Shown piece by piece: positions 55,440 through 64,000 of a stretch of 64,000 nucleotides of DNA. A program made the translations under genes and the position numbers. The notes under the pieces were generated by a model. The model worked only from the letters and a program-made list of their open reading frames with translations, was not told the origin of the DNA and ran no database searches. Source of the DNA: Shimia aestuarii (GTDB lineage Bacteria; Pseudomonadota; Alphaproteobacteria; Rhodobacterales; Rhodobacteraceae). Location of the stretch: NCBI RefSeq assembly GCF_022814865.1, contig NZ_JAKVRD010000002.1:248001-312000 (forward strand), given 5' to 3'. Each line of letters opens with the position of its first letter. Positions within the stretch are counted from its first letter, which is position 1.

Positions 55440-55910
55440 ATGAGCCGGGGAACGCCAGACATCGACGATGACGACCGGAAAATCCTGCGCGAAGTGCAAA
55501 AGGATACCAACCGCTCGCTCGAGCGAATCGCGACGAAGGTCGGATTGTCCAAAACCACCGTTTGGAACCGGCTTCAGCGGATGATGCAGAACGGCACGAT
55601 CCTGCGCCAGGCGGCGATCTTGGACCCGCGGAAAATCGGGCTTCGGGAAACGTTTTTCGTCAGTATCCGAACCTCGGCACATGACGCGGCGTGGCTTGAT
55701 GCGTTCCGCGCTGCAATCGAAGAAATGCCCGAAATTACAGAGGCTCACAGGCTTGCCGGGACGACGGATTACATCCTCAAGGTGCAGGTCGAATCCACCG
55801 AGGCGTTCGATGCGTTTTACAAGACCTTGGTGTCGCGCGTGGCGATCTATGACGTGTCCTCGAGCCTGTCGATGGAAGAGATGAAGCACGCGCTCGAACT
55901 CAAGGTCTGA
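55440..55910 (+). CDS. Lrp/AsnC family transcriptional regulator
   Basis: This 156-aa protein has an N-terminal HTH (DRKILREVQKDTNRSLERIATKVGLSKTTVWNRL region, residues about 10-50) and a C-terminal RAM ligand-binding domain (AHRLAGTTDYILKVQV). The ATG at 55440 follows AGGGGGTGCC. It is transcribed away from the sulfate-assimilation operon, which suggests it controls that operon. Confidence 0.93.
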   Translation: MSRGTPDIDDDDRKILREVQKDTNRSLERIATKVGLSKTTVWNRLQRMMQNGTILRQAAILDPRKIGLRETFFVSIRTSAHDAAWLDAFRAAIEEMPEITEAHRLAGTTDYILKVQVESTEAFDAFYKTLVSRVAIYDVSSSLSMEEMKHALELKV

Positions 55911-55933
55911 GCCGCGCGGCGCGCCTTTTGGAA

Positions 55934-58900
55934 TCAATGAAAATCCCGGCTCGGGAAGAGGCGTTTGGCCTGTTCGCGGGGGTGTCTTGCGGTGGGTTTC
56001 TGGCGCGGTCTCGGGGCGTCATCGGCCTGCGGCTGGGTCAGGCCGATTGCGTCATCGAGCGGGTGGCCAAGCTCGGACAATTTGCGGGATAAATCCTCGA
56101 TATGGTCGGCGATGAGATGCACGACGATGCCTTCGCGTTCGAGATGTCCCGTCACGCGCAGGAGCCGTCCGCCCATGACGCTGCGGCGGAAACGCTCGTA
56201 AACCTTGGGCCAGACCACGACATTGGAGACGCCGGTTTCATCCTCGAGCGTGAGGAAGATCACGCCCGAGGCCGTGCCGGGGCGTTGCCGGGTGATGACG
56301 AGGCCGCAGACCGTGGTGCGCCTGAGCGGTGCGGTGGGCAGGCGATCATGCGGCGTCAGGCCCGGAATCGAAGGGCGCAAAAGCTCCATCGGGTGGGCGC
56401 GCAGCGTGAGGCGCAGGGCGACATAATCCTCGACCACCTCTTCGCCCAGATGCATGCCGGGCAGGTGCATGTCCGGCTCGTGGATGCCCTCGCCATCCAT
56501 CGGATCGGAGAAGAGCGGCAGCGGTTTCGGGGCGCGGATCGCACGCACCTGCCAGAGTGCGTCGCGCCGGGTCAGGCCCATGCCGATGAAGGCATCGGCC
56601 TCGGCCAGACGTTCGAGGACGGAGGGCGATACGCCCGCGCGTAGCCAGACGCTCTCGGGGTCTTGATAGCCATTGCCGCGCGCTGCGCTGATCCATCTGG
56701 CGTCTTCTTCGCGAAAGCCCTTGATCTGGCGAAAGCCGAGCCGGAGGACGAGTGCGCCATCGGCGCGGCGTTCGAGGGCATTGTCCCAGTCGGAGCGGTT
56801 GACGCAGACGGGACGCACCTCGACTCCGTGGTCACGCAGGTCGCGCACGATCTGGGCCGGGGCATAAAAACCCATCGGCTGGGAGTTCAGCAGGGCGCAG
56901 GCAAAGATCGCCGGGTGATGGCATTTGAGCCATGAGGAGACATAGGTCAGCATGGCAAAGGCGGCGGCATGGCTTTCGGGAAAGCCGTAATCGGCAAAAC
57001 CTTCGATCTGGGAAAAGCAGGCCTCGGCCACGTCCCTTGCATAGCCGTTGTCCATCATGCCCCGCACGAAACGGTCGCGGTGTTCGCCGATGGTTCCCAT
57101 GCGCCGGAACGAGGCCAGAGAGCGGCGCAGCTTGTCGGCCTCTTCTGCGGTATAACCCGCGCCCACGACAGCGATCTGCATCGCTTGTTCCTGAAACAGG
57201 GGCACGCCGAGGGTCTTGCGCGTCACCTCTTCGAGGGCGGGGCCAAAGGGCTCGGGCGCCTCGAGCCCCTGTCGTCGGCGGATATAGGGTTTGACCATGC
57301 CGCCTTGGATCGGGCCGGGGCGGACGATGGCGACCTCGATCACGAGGTCATAGAAGGTCGCGGGTTTCATGCGGGGCAGGAAATTCATCTGGGCCCGACT
57401 TTCGACCTGAAACACGCCCACGGCGTCGGCGCGTTGCAGCATGTCATAGGTCGCCTTGTCCTCTTGCGGCACGGTGTCGATGGAGAGGGCGGTCTGTTCA
57501 TGCTCGGCCAAAAGCGCAAAGCTCTTGCGCAGGCAGGTCAGCATCCCGAGCGAGAGGATGTCGACCTTGAGGATGCCGAGGGCGTCGATATCGTCCTTGT
57601 CCCATTCGATCACGGTGCGCCCCTCCATCGCGGCGTTCTCGATCGGGCAAAGCTCGTCGAGCCGTCCGCGGGTGATGATGAAGCCGCCGACATGCTGGCT
57701 CAGGTGGCGGGGAAAGCCGATGATCTCGCCGATGAGGGCGATGGTCTGGGCAAGGCGTTTGTCCTTGGGGTCGAGGCCAAGTTCCTTGGCGCGCTGCATG
57801 TCGGCCCCCGAGTTCGTCAGCCCCCAGATATCCGCCGAGAGACGGGCGGTGAGGTCTTGCGAGAGGCCCATGACCTTGCCAACCTCGCGGATCGCGGCGC
57901 GGGTGCGAAAATGGATCACCGTGGCGCAAAGTCCGGCGCGTTCGCGACCATATTTCTCGTAAATCCACTGGATCACCTCTTCGCGGCGTTCATGTTCGAA
58001 ATCCACGTCGATATCGGGCGGCTCTCCCCGGTGGCGGGAGATGAAACGCTCGAAAACCATGCCGATTACGTCGGGGCCGACATCGGTAATGCCGAGGAGG
58101 TAGCAGAGGATGGAATTGGCCGCAGAGCCGCGCCCCTGACAGAGGATGCCGCGCGCGCGGGCCTCGGCCACGATGTCATGGACGGTGAGGAAATAGGGGG
58201 CGTAGCCAAGCTCCGCGACGAGGTTTAGTTCCTTCGTCATCAAGGCGTGGACCCGCGCCGAAGCCCCGTCCGGGTAGCGTCGCCGCAGCCCCTCGCCGGT
58301 CAGCCGCTCGAGCCGGGCCTGTGGGGTTTCGCCCTCGGACATCTCGTCGGGATATTCATAGCTCAATTCCGAGAGGTCAAAGCCACAGCGCGCCGCGATC
58401 TCAAGGCTGCGCCGGAGGGCGGCCGGGTGGCGATGGTAGAGGCGGGTCATGTCGGGCGCGCCCTTGAGGCGGCGTTCGGCATTGGGCAGGGCGCGCGTGC
58501 CGATGCGGTCGATGGTCAGCCCCTCACGCAGGCAGGTCAGCACATCGGCGAGCTTGCGGCGCTTGCCGTGATGCATCAGCACGTCGCCCACGGCCACCAT
58601 TGGTGTCGAACAGCGCAAGGCGAGGGCAGCACAGGCATCGAACCACGCCTGATCCGAGCCGTCATAGCGCGGAGGGGCCCCAAGAAAGACCTGACCCGGA
58701 TAGCGCCGTTGCAGCCGCTCGAGCGGGGCGCGGGCCTCGCGCAGCCTGCGCGGTGGCAGGGCGATCAGGATCATCCCGGCACAGCCCGCCTCAAGATCGG
58801 CAAGGTCGAGGTGGCACTCGGCCTTTTCCGCCCGCCGCTTGCCAAGGGTCAGGAGGCGCGAGAGGCGATGATAAGCGGCGCGGTCCGTGGGCAGGGCGAT

Positions 58901-59239
58901 CCACTCCACTGAGCAATCGTGCAGGGCAAGACGCGCGCCGACAATGAGTTTCGGCAGGCGGGGCGTGGCCGGGGCGGGCAGGTCTTGCGGTTGCCCGAAG
59001 GACTGGCGCGAGGAGGGGTCGATCTGATGCGAGGAGCGCACGCGCAAGGATTCGGCGGCCTCGTCGCGCAGGGTCTTGAGCGCGGAATAGGCCCGCACCA
59101 CCCCGGCCAGCGAATTGCGGTCGGTGATGGCAATCGCCTCAAGTCCGAGTTCCGCCGCGCGCAGCACCAGTTCCTCGGGATGGGATGCGCCGGTGAGGAA
59201 GGTGAAATTCGAGGTGATGCAAAGCTCGGCATAGCTCAT
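55934..59239 (-). CDS. dnaE2: Error-prone DNA polymerase III alpha subunit
   Basis: This 1101-aa C-family polymerase has an N-terminal PHP domain (ELCITSNFTFLTGASHPEE), the catalytic aspartates in PPDIDVDFEHERR, the HVGGFIIT region, and a C-terminal OB-fold (TVCGLVITRQRPGTASGVIFLTLEDE). It is shorter than replicative DnaE (about 1160) and lacks its C-terminal tail. DnaE2 performs SOS translesion synthesis with ImuA and ImuB. The start at 59239 overlaps the imuB stop as ATGA. Confidence 0.96.
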   Translation of the reverse strand: MSYAELCITSNFTFLTGASHPEELVLRAAELGLEAIAITDRNSLAGVVRAYSALKTLRDEAAESLRVRSSHQIDPSSRQSFGQPQDLPAPATPRLPKLIVGARLALHDCSVEWIALPTDRAAYHRLSRLLTLGKRRAEKAECHLDLADLEAGCAGMILIALPPRRLREARAPLERLQRRYPGQVFLGAPPRYDGSDQAWFDACAALALRCSTPMVAVGDVLMHHGKRRKLADVLTCLREGLTIDRIGTRALPNAERRLKGAPDMTRLYHRHPAALRRSLEIAARCGFDLSELSYEYPDEMSEGETPQARLERLTGEGLRRRYPDGASARVHALMTKELNLVAELGYAPYFLTVHDIVAEARARGILCQGRGSAANSILCYLLGITDVGPDVIGMVFERFISRHRGEPPDIDVDFEHERREEVIQWIYEKYGRERAGLCATVIHFRTRAAIREVGKVMGLSQDLTARLSADIWGLTNSGADMQRAKELGLDPKDKRLAQTIALIGEIIGFPRHLSQHVGGFIITRGRLDELCPIENAAMEGRTVIEWDKDDIDALGILKVDILSLGMLTCLRKSFALLAEHEQTALSIDTVPQEDKATYDMLQRADAVGVFQVESRAQMNFLPRMKPATFYDLVIEVAIVRPGPIQGGMVKPYIRRRQGLEAPEPFGPALEEVTRKTLGVPLFQEQAMQIAVVGAGYTAEEADKLRRSLASFRRMGTIGEHRDRFVRGMMDNGYARDVAEACFSQIEGFADYGFPESHAAAFAMLTYVSSWLKCHHPAIFACALLNSQPMGFYAPAQIVRDLRDHGVEVRPVCVNRSDWDNALERRADGALVLRLGFRQIKGFREEDARWISAARGNGYQDPESVWLRAGVSPSVLERLAEADAFIGMGLTRRDALWQVRAIRAPKPLPLFSDPMDGEGIHEPDMHLPGMHLGEEVVEDYVALRLTLRAHPMELLRPSIPGLTPHDRLPTAPLRRTTVCGLVITRQRPGTASGVIFLTLEDETGVSNVVVWPKVYERFRRSVMGGRLLRVTGHLEREGIVVHLIADHIEDLSRKLSELGHPLDDAIGLTQPQADDAPRPRQKPTARHPREQAKRLFPSRDFH

Positions 59240-60690
59240 GCGAATTCCCCCTGCACAAACCAGCCGGGGTTCTGCGGCGTGTAGAAGAGCCAGAGGCGAC
59301 GGCCCTCGCGCGTGTCGATCTTCCAGTAATCGCGCAGCCCCGAGCGCCACGCCTCGTCCGACATCCACCATTCGGGCGCGATCCGTTCCGGCCCGATGGC
59401 GCGCCCCGTGGTGAGCGTCATGCGCCGCCAGCGAAACCGCGCGGGTGGGCGGGGGCCGGTGGCGGCAATCGCTTCCGGGGGAAAGTGGCGCAAGGGGCGT
59501 GGACGCGGTGCGGACCAGCCGTTTTGTGGCGCGCTGAAGGCGGCGGGGGCGATGGAGAAGGCGCGCTCGGGGATGTGGCTATCGGCGGGGAGGTAGCGTT
59601 GGATATTCTCCAGCCCGATGCGGGTTCCGATCCGCGTGATGAGATCGTTGAGTTGGTCAGGGGCGGCTTGGGCGCTGCCGATCTGCTGCACGGCGAGGGG
59701 TTCGACCTGCGTCGCCTCGAGGCGGATCTGGTCAATGCCAAAGCCCGCGTCGACCGCGTCCACGCCACGCCGGAACAGGGGCAATATCCGGTTTGGATCG
59801 CGCATCGGGGCGGCGAGGTGCAGTTCGACCTGCTGGCTCCCCTGATCGACGCGGCGCAGGGTCAGGCAGAGTTGGCGCGCGCCGGTCTCCTGGGCCATGA
59901 GCTTGTCGCAGAGCGGGGCGAGCAGGCGGGCGCAGACCCCCATGACATCTTCGGCAAGGCCGATCGGTTCGGGCAGGCTCATGCGGACGGCGTAATGCGG
60001 CGGCTCTTTCTCGGGGGTAACGGGTTCGGGGAGGAGCCCTGTCGCCTGGTCCAGCCGCTCCATCAGGGCCGGACCAAAGCGCCGCGCGAGCGGGGCGCGG
60101 GCGGCGGTGGTCAGGTCGCCGATGCGGCGCAGGCCGAGGCGTTGCAGGCCGGTCACCGTTTTGTCGTCAAGGCGCAGGGCGGCGACGGGCAGGTCTTCGA
60201 GCCTGTTCTGCCCCGTGCCGAAATGCGCGAATGCCCATGCTGCGCCACGGTTGTCTGCGATCCCGAGGCGCAGGGTCAGCCCCGCACGGGTGGCGCGTGC
60301 CTGCATATCCGCGAGCATCTCCTCCTCGCCGCCCCAAAGATGGGTCGCGCCGGTGACGTCGAGGGCCAATCCGTCCACCCCTTCATGTCCGACCCATGGG
60401 CAATAGCGCAGCGCCCATCGGCGCAGGGCGGTGAGGAACTGCGCGTCGAGGTCGGGGCGCGCCGGTTGGCTTAGCAGGTCGGGACAGAAGGCGCGGGCAT
60501 CGGCAAGGCTCATGCCGCGGGCAAGGTCGAGCCGTTCCGCCGCTGCGTTGAGGCAATAGAGACGGTCCGTATTGCTTTCCCTCAGGGTGAGGACGAAGGG
60601 GCCATCAACCGGGCGGGCGCGCAGAACCCGGTCGCTCGCCAGCCGGGGAAACCACATGCAGACGATGCGTTTCCTGATCCCATCGAACAT
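59236..60690 (-). CDS. imuB: ImuB, Y-family polymerase-like SOS protein
   Basis: This 484-aa protein of the DinP-like fold (CMWFPRLASDRVLR at the N-terminus, helix-hairpin-helix near LQRLGLRRIGDLTTA) belongs to the group lacking the acidic polymerase triad, and it acts as the beta-clamp adaptor of the mutasome. The start at 60690 has GGAG 6 bp upstream; 60657 or 60702 are alternatives. It overlaps imuA by 86 nt. Confidence 0.92.
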   Translation of the reverse strand: MFDGIRKRIVCMWFPRLASDRVLRARPVDGPFVLTLRESNTDRLYCLNAAAERLDLARGMSLADARAFCPDLLSQPARPDLDAQFLTALRRWALRYCPWVGHEGVDGLALDVTGATHLWGGEEEMLADMQARATRAGLTLRLGIADNRGAAWAFAHFGTGQNRLEDLPVAALRLDDKTVTGLQRLGLRRIGDLTTAARAPLARRFGPALMERLDQATGLLPEPVTPEKEPPHYAVRMSLPEPIGLAEDVMGVCARLLAPLCDKLMAQETGARQLCLTLRRVDQGSQQVELHLAAPMRDPNRILPLFRRGVDAVDAGFGIDQIRLEATQVEPLAVQQIGSAQAAPDQLNDLITRIGTRIGLENIQRYLPADSHIPERAFSIAPAAFSAPQNGWSAPRPRPLRHFPPEAIAATGPRPPARFRWRRMTLTTGRAIGPERIAPEWWMSDEAWRSGLRDYWKIDTREGRRLWLFYTPQNPGWFVQGEFA

Positions 60691-61183
60691 TCCAGGCTCC
60701 ATTTGTTCCCGATTTGTTCTTAATAATTTCCCAGCGCATCAGAGTCGAGTCTTCCCTGTGCGGATCGAAGCTCGGTGTCGCCTTCCAGCGGGTTTCGGAG
60801 GCGTTCGAACCCATGCCTTCGGGGATCAGGCAAAGCCCCGTGGCCCCGCCTGCTTTGGCCGCCAGTTGCAGCCGCCGTCCTTCGCGCAGGTCCAATGGCC
60901 GGGTGATCTCGATCACAACAAAGGGCAGCGCGCCGTCCTTTAGCGCCTCTTCTGCGACGGCGAGGCCATCGGTTTGATCCTTGGGGCGGGCAAGGAGCAG
61001 GCGGGAGGGGGCGAGGAAAGGCATCAGGCCGAGCGGGTGCAGAGTCTCGGGCAGCCAGCTCTCGCGGATCCAAAGCACCGTCCCGCGCGCGGCAATCGCC
61101 GCAAAGCTCACCGCCGCCGCGCCGCAGACCTCATGGACGCGGGCAGGACGGAGGGGAAAGGCACTGTTCAGATCGACTCGCAT
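60605..61183 (-). CDS. imuA: ImuA, RecA-like SOS mutagenesis protein
   Basis: This 192-aa protein related to RecA/SulA-like ImuA proteins (RPARVHEVCGAAAVSFAA, LWIRESW, LLARPKDQTDGL, WEIIKNKSGTNGAWNVRW near the C-terminus). It forms a mutasome with ImuB and DnaE2. The ATG at 61183 is chosen because the LexA box ends 6 bp upstream and an earlier start at 61252 would read through it. The Shine-Dalgarno is poor. Confidence 0.88.
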   Translation of the reverse strand: MRVDLNSAFPLRPARVHEVCGAAAVSFAAIAARGTVLWIRESWLPETLHPLGLMPFLAPSRLLLARPKDQTDGLAVAEEALKDGALPFVVIEITRPLDLREGRRLQLAAKAGGATGLCLIPEGMGSNASETRWKATPSFDPHREDSTLMRWEIIKNKSGTNGAWNVRWDQETHRLHVVSPAGERPGSARPPG

Positions 61184-61189
61184 GGGCAA

Positions 61190-61204
61190 GAACGTAGAGC
61201 GAAC
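61190..61204 (-). promoter_or_regulatory. LexA SOS box of imuA-imuB-dnaE2
   Basis: The minus strand reads GTTC-N7-GTTC exactly, the alphaproteobacterial LexA recognition sequence. It lies immediately upstream of imuA, which is the best-known LexA target cassette in this class. Confidence 0.88.
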
Positions 61205-61277
61205 ACGGAAAAATTCCAATGACGGCACGAGACCCGTATGGACCGGTCGCAATTGTTTCAGAATGTCGAGGGAAGTT

Positions 61278-61353
<76 letters not shown>

Positions 61354-61384
61354 AAACTTGCAGGCCTATTGGCCTGTGCGCGCT

Positions 61385-61413
61385 TCTTTAGGCGTATGTC
61401 GGAGCGGGATCAA
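61385..61413 (-). promoter_or_regulatory. Candidate tRNA-Ala promoter
   Basis: On the minus strand TTGATC (61408-61413), a 17-bp spacer and TAAAGA (61385-61390) are followed by a GC-rich discriminator. The start would be about 25 nt before the tRNA, leaving a CAGGCC/GGCCTG hairpin (61361-61376) in the leader. Confidence 0.45.
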
Positions 61414-61431
61414 GCGAAAAAACCCGCTCCG
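61400..61431 (-). terminator. Hairpin downstream of the FYDLN gene
   Basis: A 9-bp stem CGGAGCGGG/CCCGCTCCG (61400-61408 with 61423-61431) has a T-rich loop on the minus strand. It lies between the FYDLN stop and the tRNA and overlaps the candidate tRNA -35, so it may end the FYDLN transcript just before tRNA transcription begins. Confidence 0.55.
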
Positions 61432-61495
61432 AAAAATTTAAAGCGCCGTGCATGTTTCGCCTTTATCCGGTGTTCCGGCACAAAGGCGAAATGCG

Positions 61496-61822
61496 TTAGC
61501 TGTCGTCGTCTTCGGAGGCGACGTCGGCGATTTCGTCGAGAGAGACGTTATCGTCATCATCGTCATCGTCGAGCACGTCATCACCGAGATCGAGATCAAC
61601 CGAGTCGTCATCCTCGAGCACTTCGGCATCCTCAGCGGTGGCCGCTTTGGCCTTGAGGGTTGCGGCGTCTTCGGAGTCGGCCTCGATCATCCGGCTTTTG
61701 CCGGCTTCGATTTCAACCTTCTCGCCGGTGTAGGGCGACACGATCGGGTCTTTGTTCAGGTCGTAAAAGCGTTTACCAGTGGTCGGGCATACGCGCTTAA
61801 CGCCCCATTCTTCCTTGGGCAT
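61496..61822 (-). CDS. FYDLN-acid family protein (TIGR02300)
   Basis: This 108-aa protein has an N-terminal zinc-ribbon-like or structural region with GTKRVCP-type and GKRFYDLNKDPIVSPYTG blocks (residues 7-31) and a C-terminal half that is almost all Asp/Glu. The family is restricted to alphaproteobacteria and has no assigned function. Confidence 0.92.
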   Translation of the reverse strand: MPKEEWGVKRVCPTTGKRFYDLNKDPIVSPYTGEKVEIEAGKSRMIEADSEDAATLKAKAATAEDAEVLEDDDSVDLDLGDDVLDDDDDDDNVSLDEIADVASEDDDS

Positions 61823-61930
61823 GGGATATCCCCTTCAGTATCTCATAGTCTTGTCGACGGTTCGGGCCACCTGCCATAACAATCGCGGCGTGTCAAAGGG
61901 TATAAGCGTGCGAATCTTCAGGGAGCGTAT

Positions 61931-62623
61931 ATGACGCAACATTTCCTACCCGGACTACCGGATATCCCGGTGGTTATGCGTCGGTCGTCGCGCGCGCGGC
62001 GCATTTCTCTTCGGGTGTCGCGGCTGGATGGTCGGGTAACGTTGACTTTGCCGAAGGGCGTGCGCGAACGCGAGGGGCTCGAGTTCGTGCTCGAGAAGGC
62101 GAATTGGCTGCGCAAACAGCTTGCGGATCGCCCGGATCAGGTCCGGGTCGGGCTTGGCAGCGAGGTGCTGCTCGAGGGGCGGCGGTTGCAGGTCGTGGCC
62201 GGTACGGGGCGACAGGTCCGCGTTTCGGGCGGAGAGATTGCGGTGCCGGGCGATCCGGCTCGTGTCGGTGCGCGGGTGCAGGGTTTTCTCAAGGAGCAGG
62301 CGCGCGCGCGGCTCGTGGCGGCGTCGGATCGCTATGCAGCCCGTCTTGGGCGGCCCTATGCGCGGCTGACTTTGCGCGATACGCGGTCGCGCTGGGGGTC
62401 GTGTTCATCCAAGGGGGCGCTGATGTATAGTTGGCGACTGATCATGGCTCCGGCTTCGGTCCTCGAATATGTTGCTGGCCACGAGGTCGCGCATTTGCAG
62501 GAGATGAACCACAGTGATCGCTTTTGGGATCTGGTGGAAGAGATCCATGGCCCCTATGCCGCGCCGCGCCGATGGCTGCGCGATCATGGTGAAGAATTGC
62601 ATCGGTATCGTTTTGCAGATTGA
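61931..62623 (+). CDS. YgjP-type (DUF45/M48-like) metal-dependent hydrolase
   Basis: This 230-aa protein has the zinc motif GHEVAHLQEMNH (HExxH) and the preceding RWGSCSSKGALMYSWRL block that defines the YgjP/SprT-like family. It is a predicted zinc peptidase with unknown substrate. AGGGAG lies 8 bp before the ATG. Confidence 0.9.
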   Translation: MTQHFLPGLPDIPVVMRRSSRARRISLRVSRLDGRVTLTLPKGVREREGLEFVLEKANWLRKQLADRPDQVRVGLGSEVLLEGRRLQVVAGTGRQVRVSGGEIAVPGDPARVGARVQGFLKEQARARLVAASDRYAARLGRPYARLTLRDTRSRWGSCSSKGALMYSWRLIMAPASVLEYVAGHEVAHLQEMNHSDRFWDLVEEIHGPYAAPRRWLRDHGEELHRYRFAD

Positions 62624-62636
62624 CCAGATTGTATTT

Positions 62637-62646
62637 TGTGATCACA
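62637..62646. promoter_or_regulatory. Palindrome at the GntR gene start
   Basis: A perfect 10-bp palindrome TGTGATCACA in an AT-rich stretch lies 8 bp before the ATG of the GntR gene. The position suggests autoregulation by the GntR protein; the regulator is inferred. Confidence 0.4.
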
Positions 62647-62654
62647 TTTAAATC

Positions 62655-63305
62655 ATGCTGACCCAGTCCCGCTCTCAAGATATCTCAAGCTCGGCCCATG
62701 ACAGGGTCTACCGACGTTTGCGCACCCGGATCATGCATGGCGAGATCGGCCCCGGCGAGGCGCTTACACTGCGCGGGATCGGGCGAGAATACGAGGTCTC
62801 CATGACGCCTGCGCGCGAAGCGGTGCGGCGGCTGGTGGCAGAGGGGGCATTGTTCCTGTCAAGTTCGGGGCGTGTCTCGACGCCGGAACTGACCAGTGAG
62901 CGGATCGAGGAACTGGCCGCGCTGCGGGCGTTGATCGAGGTGGAGCTTGCGAGCCGGGCGTTGCCACGGGCGCATATGGCGCTGATAGAACGGCTTCAGA
63001 CGATCAACGGCAATGTTGCCAAGGCGGTCGAGAACCGCGATGCCGTGAGCTATATCCGGCGCAACCTTGAATTCCACCGCACGCTCTATTTGCGGGCGCA
63101 GGCGCCAGCGATGCTCGCCATGGCGGAAACGGTCTGGCTTCAGCTTGGGCCGACGATGCGGGCGCTCTACGGTAAGCTCCGCAAAACAGAGCCGCCGCAC
63201 TATCATCGGCTCATCATTGCGGCGTTGCGCGCCGGCGACGAGCCGGGCTTGCGGCTTGCGGTGCGGTCGGACGTGACGCAGGGCCTGAAGCTTTTGGCGC
63301 GATAG
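62655..63305 (+). CDS. GntR family regulator (FCD domain)
   Basis: This 216-aa protein has a winged HTH (about 15-75; DRVYRRLRTRIMHGEIGPGEALT, SMTPAREAVRRL) and an FCD-type all-helical effector domain (RALIEVELASRAL, NLEFHRTLYLRA). No Shine-Dalgarno is visible before the ATG, so the message may be leaderless. The target is unknown. It converges with accA at a 10-bp gap. Confidence 0.92.
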   Translation: MLTQSRSQDISSSAHDRVYRRLRTRIMHGEIGPGEALTLRGIGREYEVSMTPAREAVRRLVAEGALFLSSSGRVSTPELTSERIEELAALRALIEVELASRALPRAHMALIERLQTINGNVAKAVENRDAVSYIRRNLEFHRTLYLRAQAPAMLAMAETVWLQLGPTMRALYGKLRKTEPPHYHRLIIAALRAGDEPGLRLAVRSDVTQGLKLLAR

Positions 63306-63315
63306 GCCTGCCGAC

Positions 63316-64000
<685 letters not shown>

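Noticed and set aside
61400-61431. Hairpin taken at first as a plus-strand terminator because of the following AAAAATTT.
   Set aside because: No plus-strand gene reads into it; both flanking genes are on the minus strand, so it was assigned to the FYDLN transcript.

Overview
The window is a gene-dense, high-GC piece of an alphaproteobacterial chromosome, most likely a member of the Rhodobacteraceae (roseobacter group). The grounds are the family-level gene content (FYDLN-acid protein, DUF3035 lipoprotein, DUF1643, DUF2849 and DUF934 cys-operon proteins, an ALDH16-type double aldehyde dehydrogenase, imuA-imuB-dnaE2), an alphaproteobacterial LexA box (GTTC-N7-GTTC), a CtrA box of the roseobacter form (TTAAC-N5-GTTAAC) and a BigR/SqrR-type operator (ATTC-N8-GAAT). 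Nothing points to a prophage, plasmid, insertion sequence or CRISPR array. Genes are closely packed, and 4-nt start/stop overlaps and convergent stop overlaps are frequent.

Layout. 1-4.9 kb: end of an SGNH-type hydrolase, rpsO, a secreted or membrane-anchored RTX-repeat protein behind a CtrA box, DUF1643, truB, rbfA, dapB and an SDHAF4-like protein. 4.9-13.5 kb (+): rsmB, a heparinase II/III-family protein, purH, lspA, a DUF3035 lipoprotein and a catalytic/non-catalytic pair of M16 peptidases. 13.5-16.9 kb (-): deoC and an ALDH16-type aldehyde dehydrogenase, a plausible route from deoxyribose-5-phosphate through acetaldehyde to acetate. 17-21 kb (-): a sulfide-linked set, consisting of a SulP/STAS anion transporter, a DUF442/type II sulfide:quinone oxidoreductase fusion and a DUF2892 membrane protein. 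The two promoters share a 13-bp block that contains a BigR/SqrR-like operator half. 21-30.2 kb: a fused 5-oxoprolinase, a class III aminotransferase, mutL (with endonuclease motif), rmuC, a small His-rich membrane protein and DUF3775.

30.3-32.8 kb (-): the bacterial saccharopine pathway of lysine catabolism (lysine-ketoglutarate reductase and saccharopine dehydrogenase) with a SemiSWEET-like transporter gene between them. 33-39.6 kb (-): a MoxR ATPase / DUF58 / BatA-DUF4159 / large membrane protein operon, with every junction overlapping by 4 nt. 39.7-46.3 kb: DUF1285, EamA exporter, hydroxypyruvate-isomerase-like protein, CDF metal exporter, DUF2798 and polA. 46.4-51.2 kb (+): gpmI, envC-like activator, ctpA and rppH. 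51.2-55.9 kb: assimilatory sulfate reduction operon (cysG-like, DUF2849, sulfite reductase, cysH, DUF934), divergent from an Lrp/AsnC regulator. 55.9-61.2 kb (-): SOS mutagenesis cassette imuA-imuB-dnaE2 behind a LexA box. 61.2-64 kb: tRNA-Ala(GGC), FYDLN protein, YgjP-type metallohydrolase, GntR/FCD regulator, and accA running off the right edge.

The items most worth a second look are: (1) the shared sulfide-type operator and -10 block in front of sulP and the DUF442-SQR operon; (2) 11-bp helically phased direct repeats in front of dapB and sulP, in the same orientation relative to the gene; (3) mosaic intergenic hairpin elements whose stems vary while flanking blocks are conserved; (4) an Lrp-type regulator facing the cys operon, with direct repeats and a nested dyad in the intergenic region; (5) a cysG that lacks the middle of the precorrin-2 dehydrogenase/ferrochelatase module.
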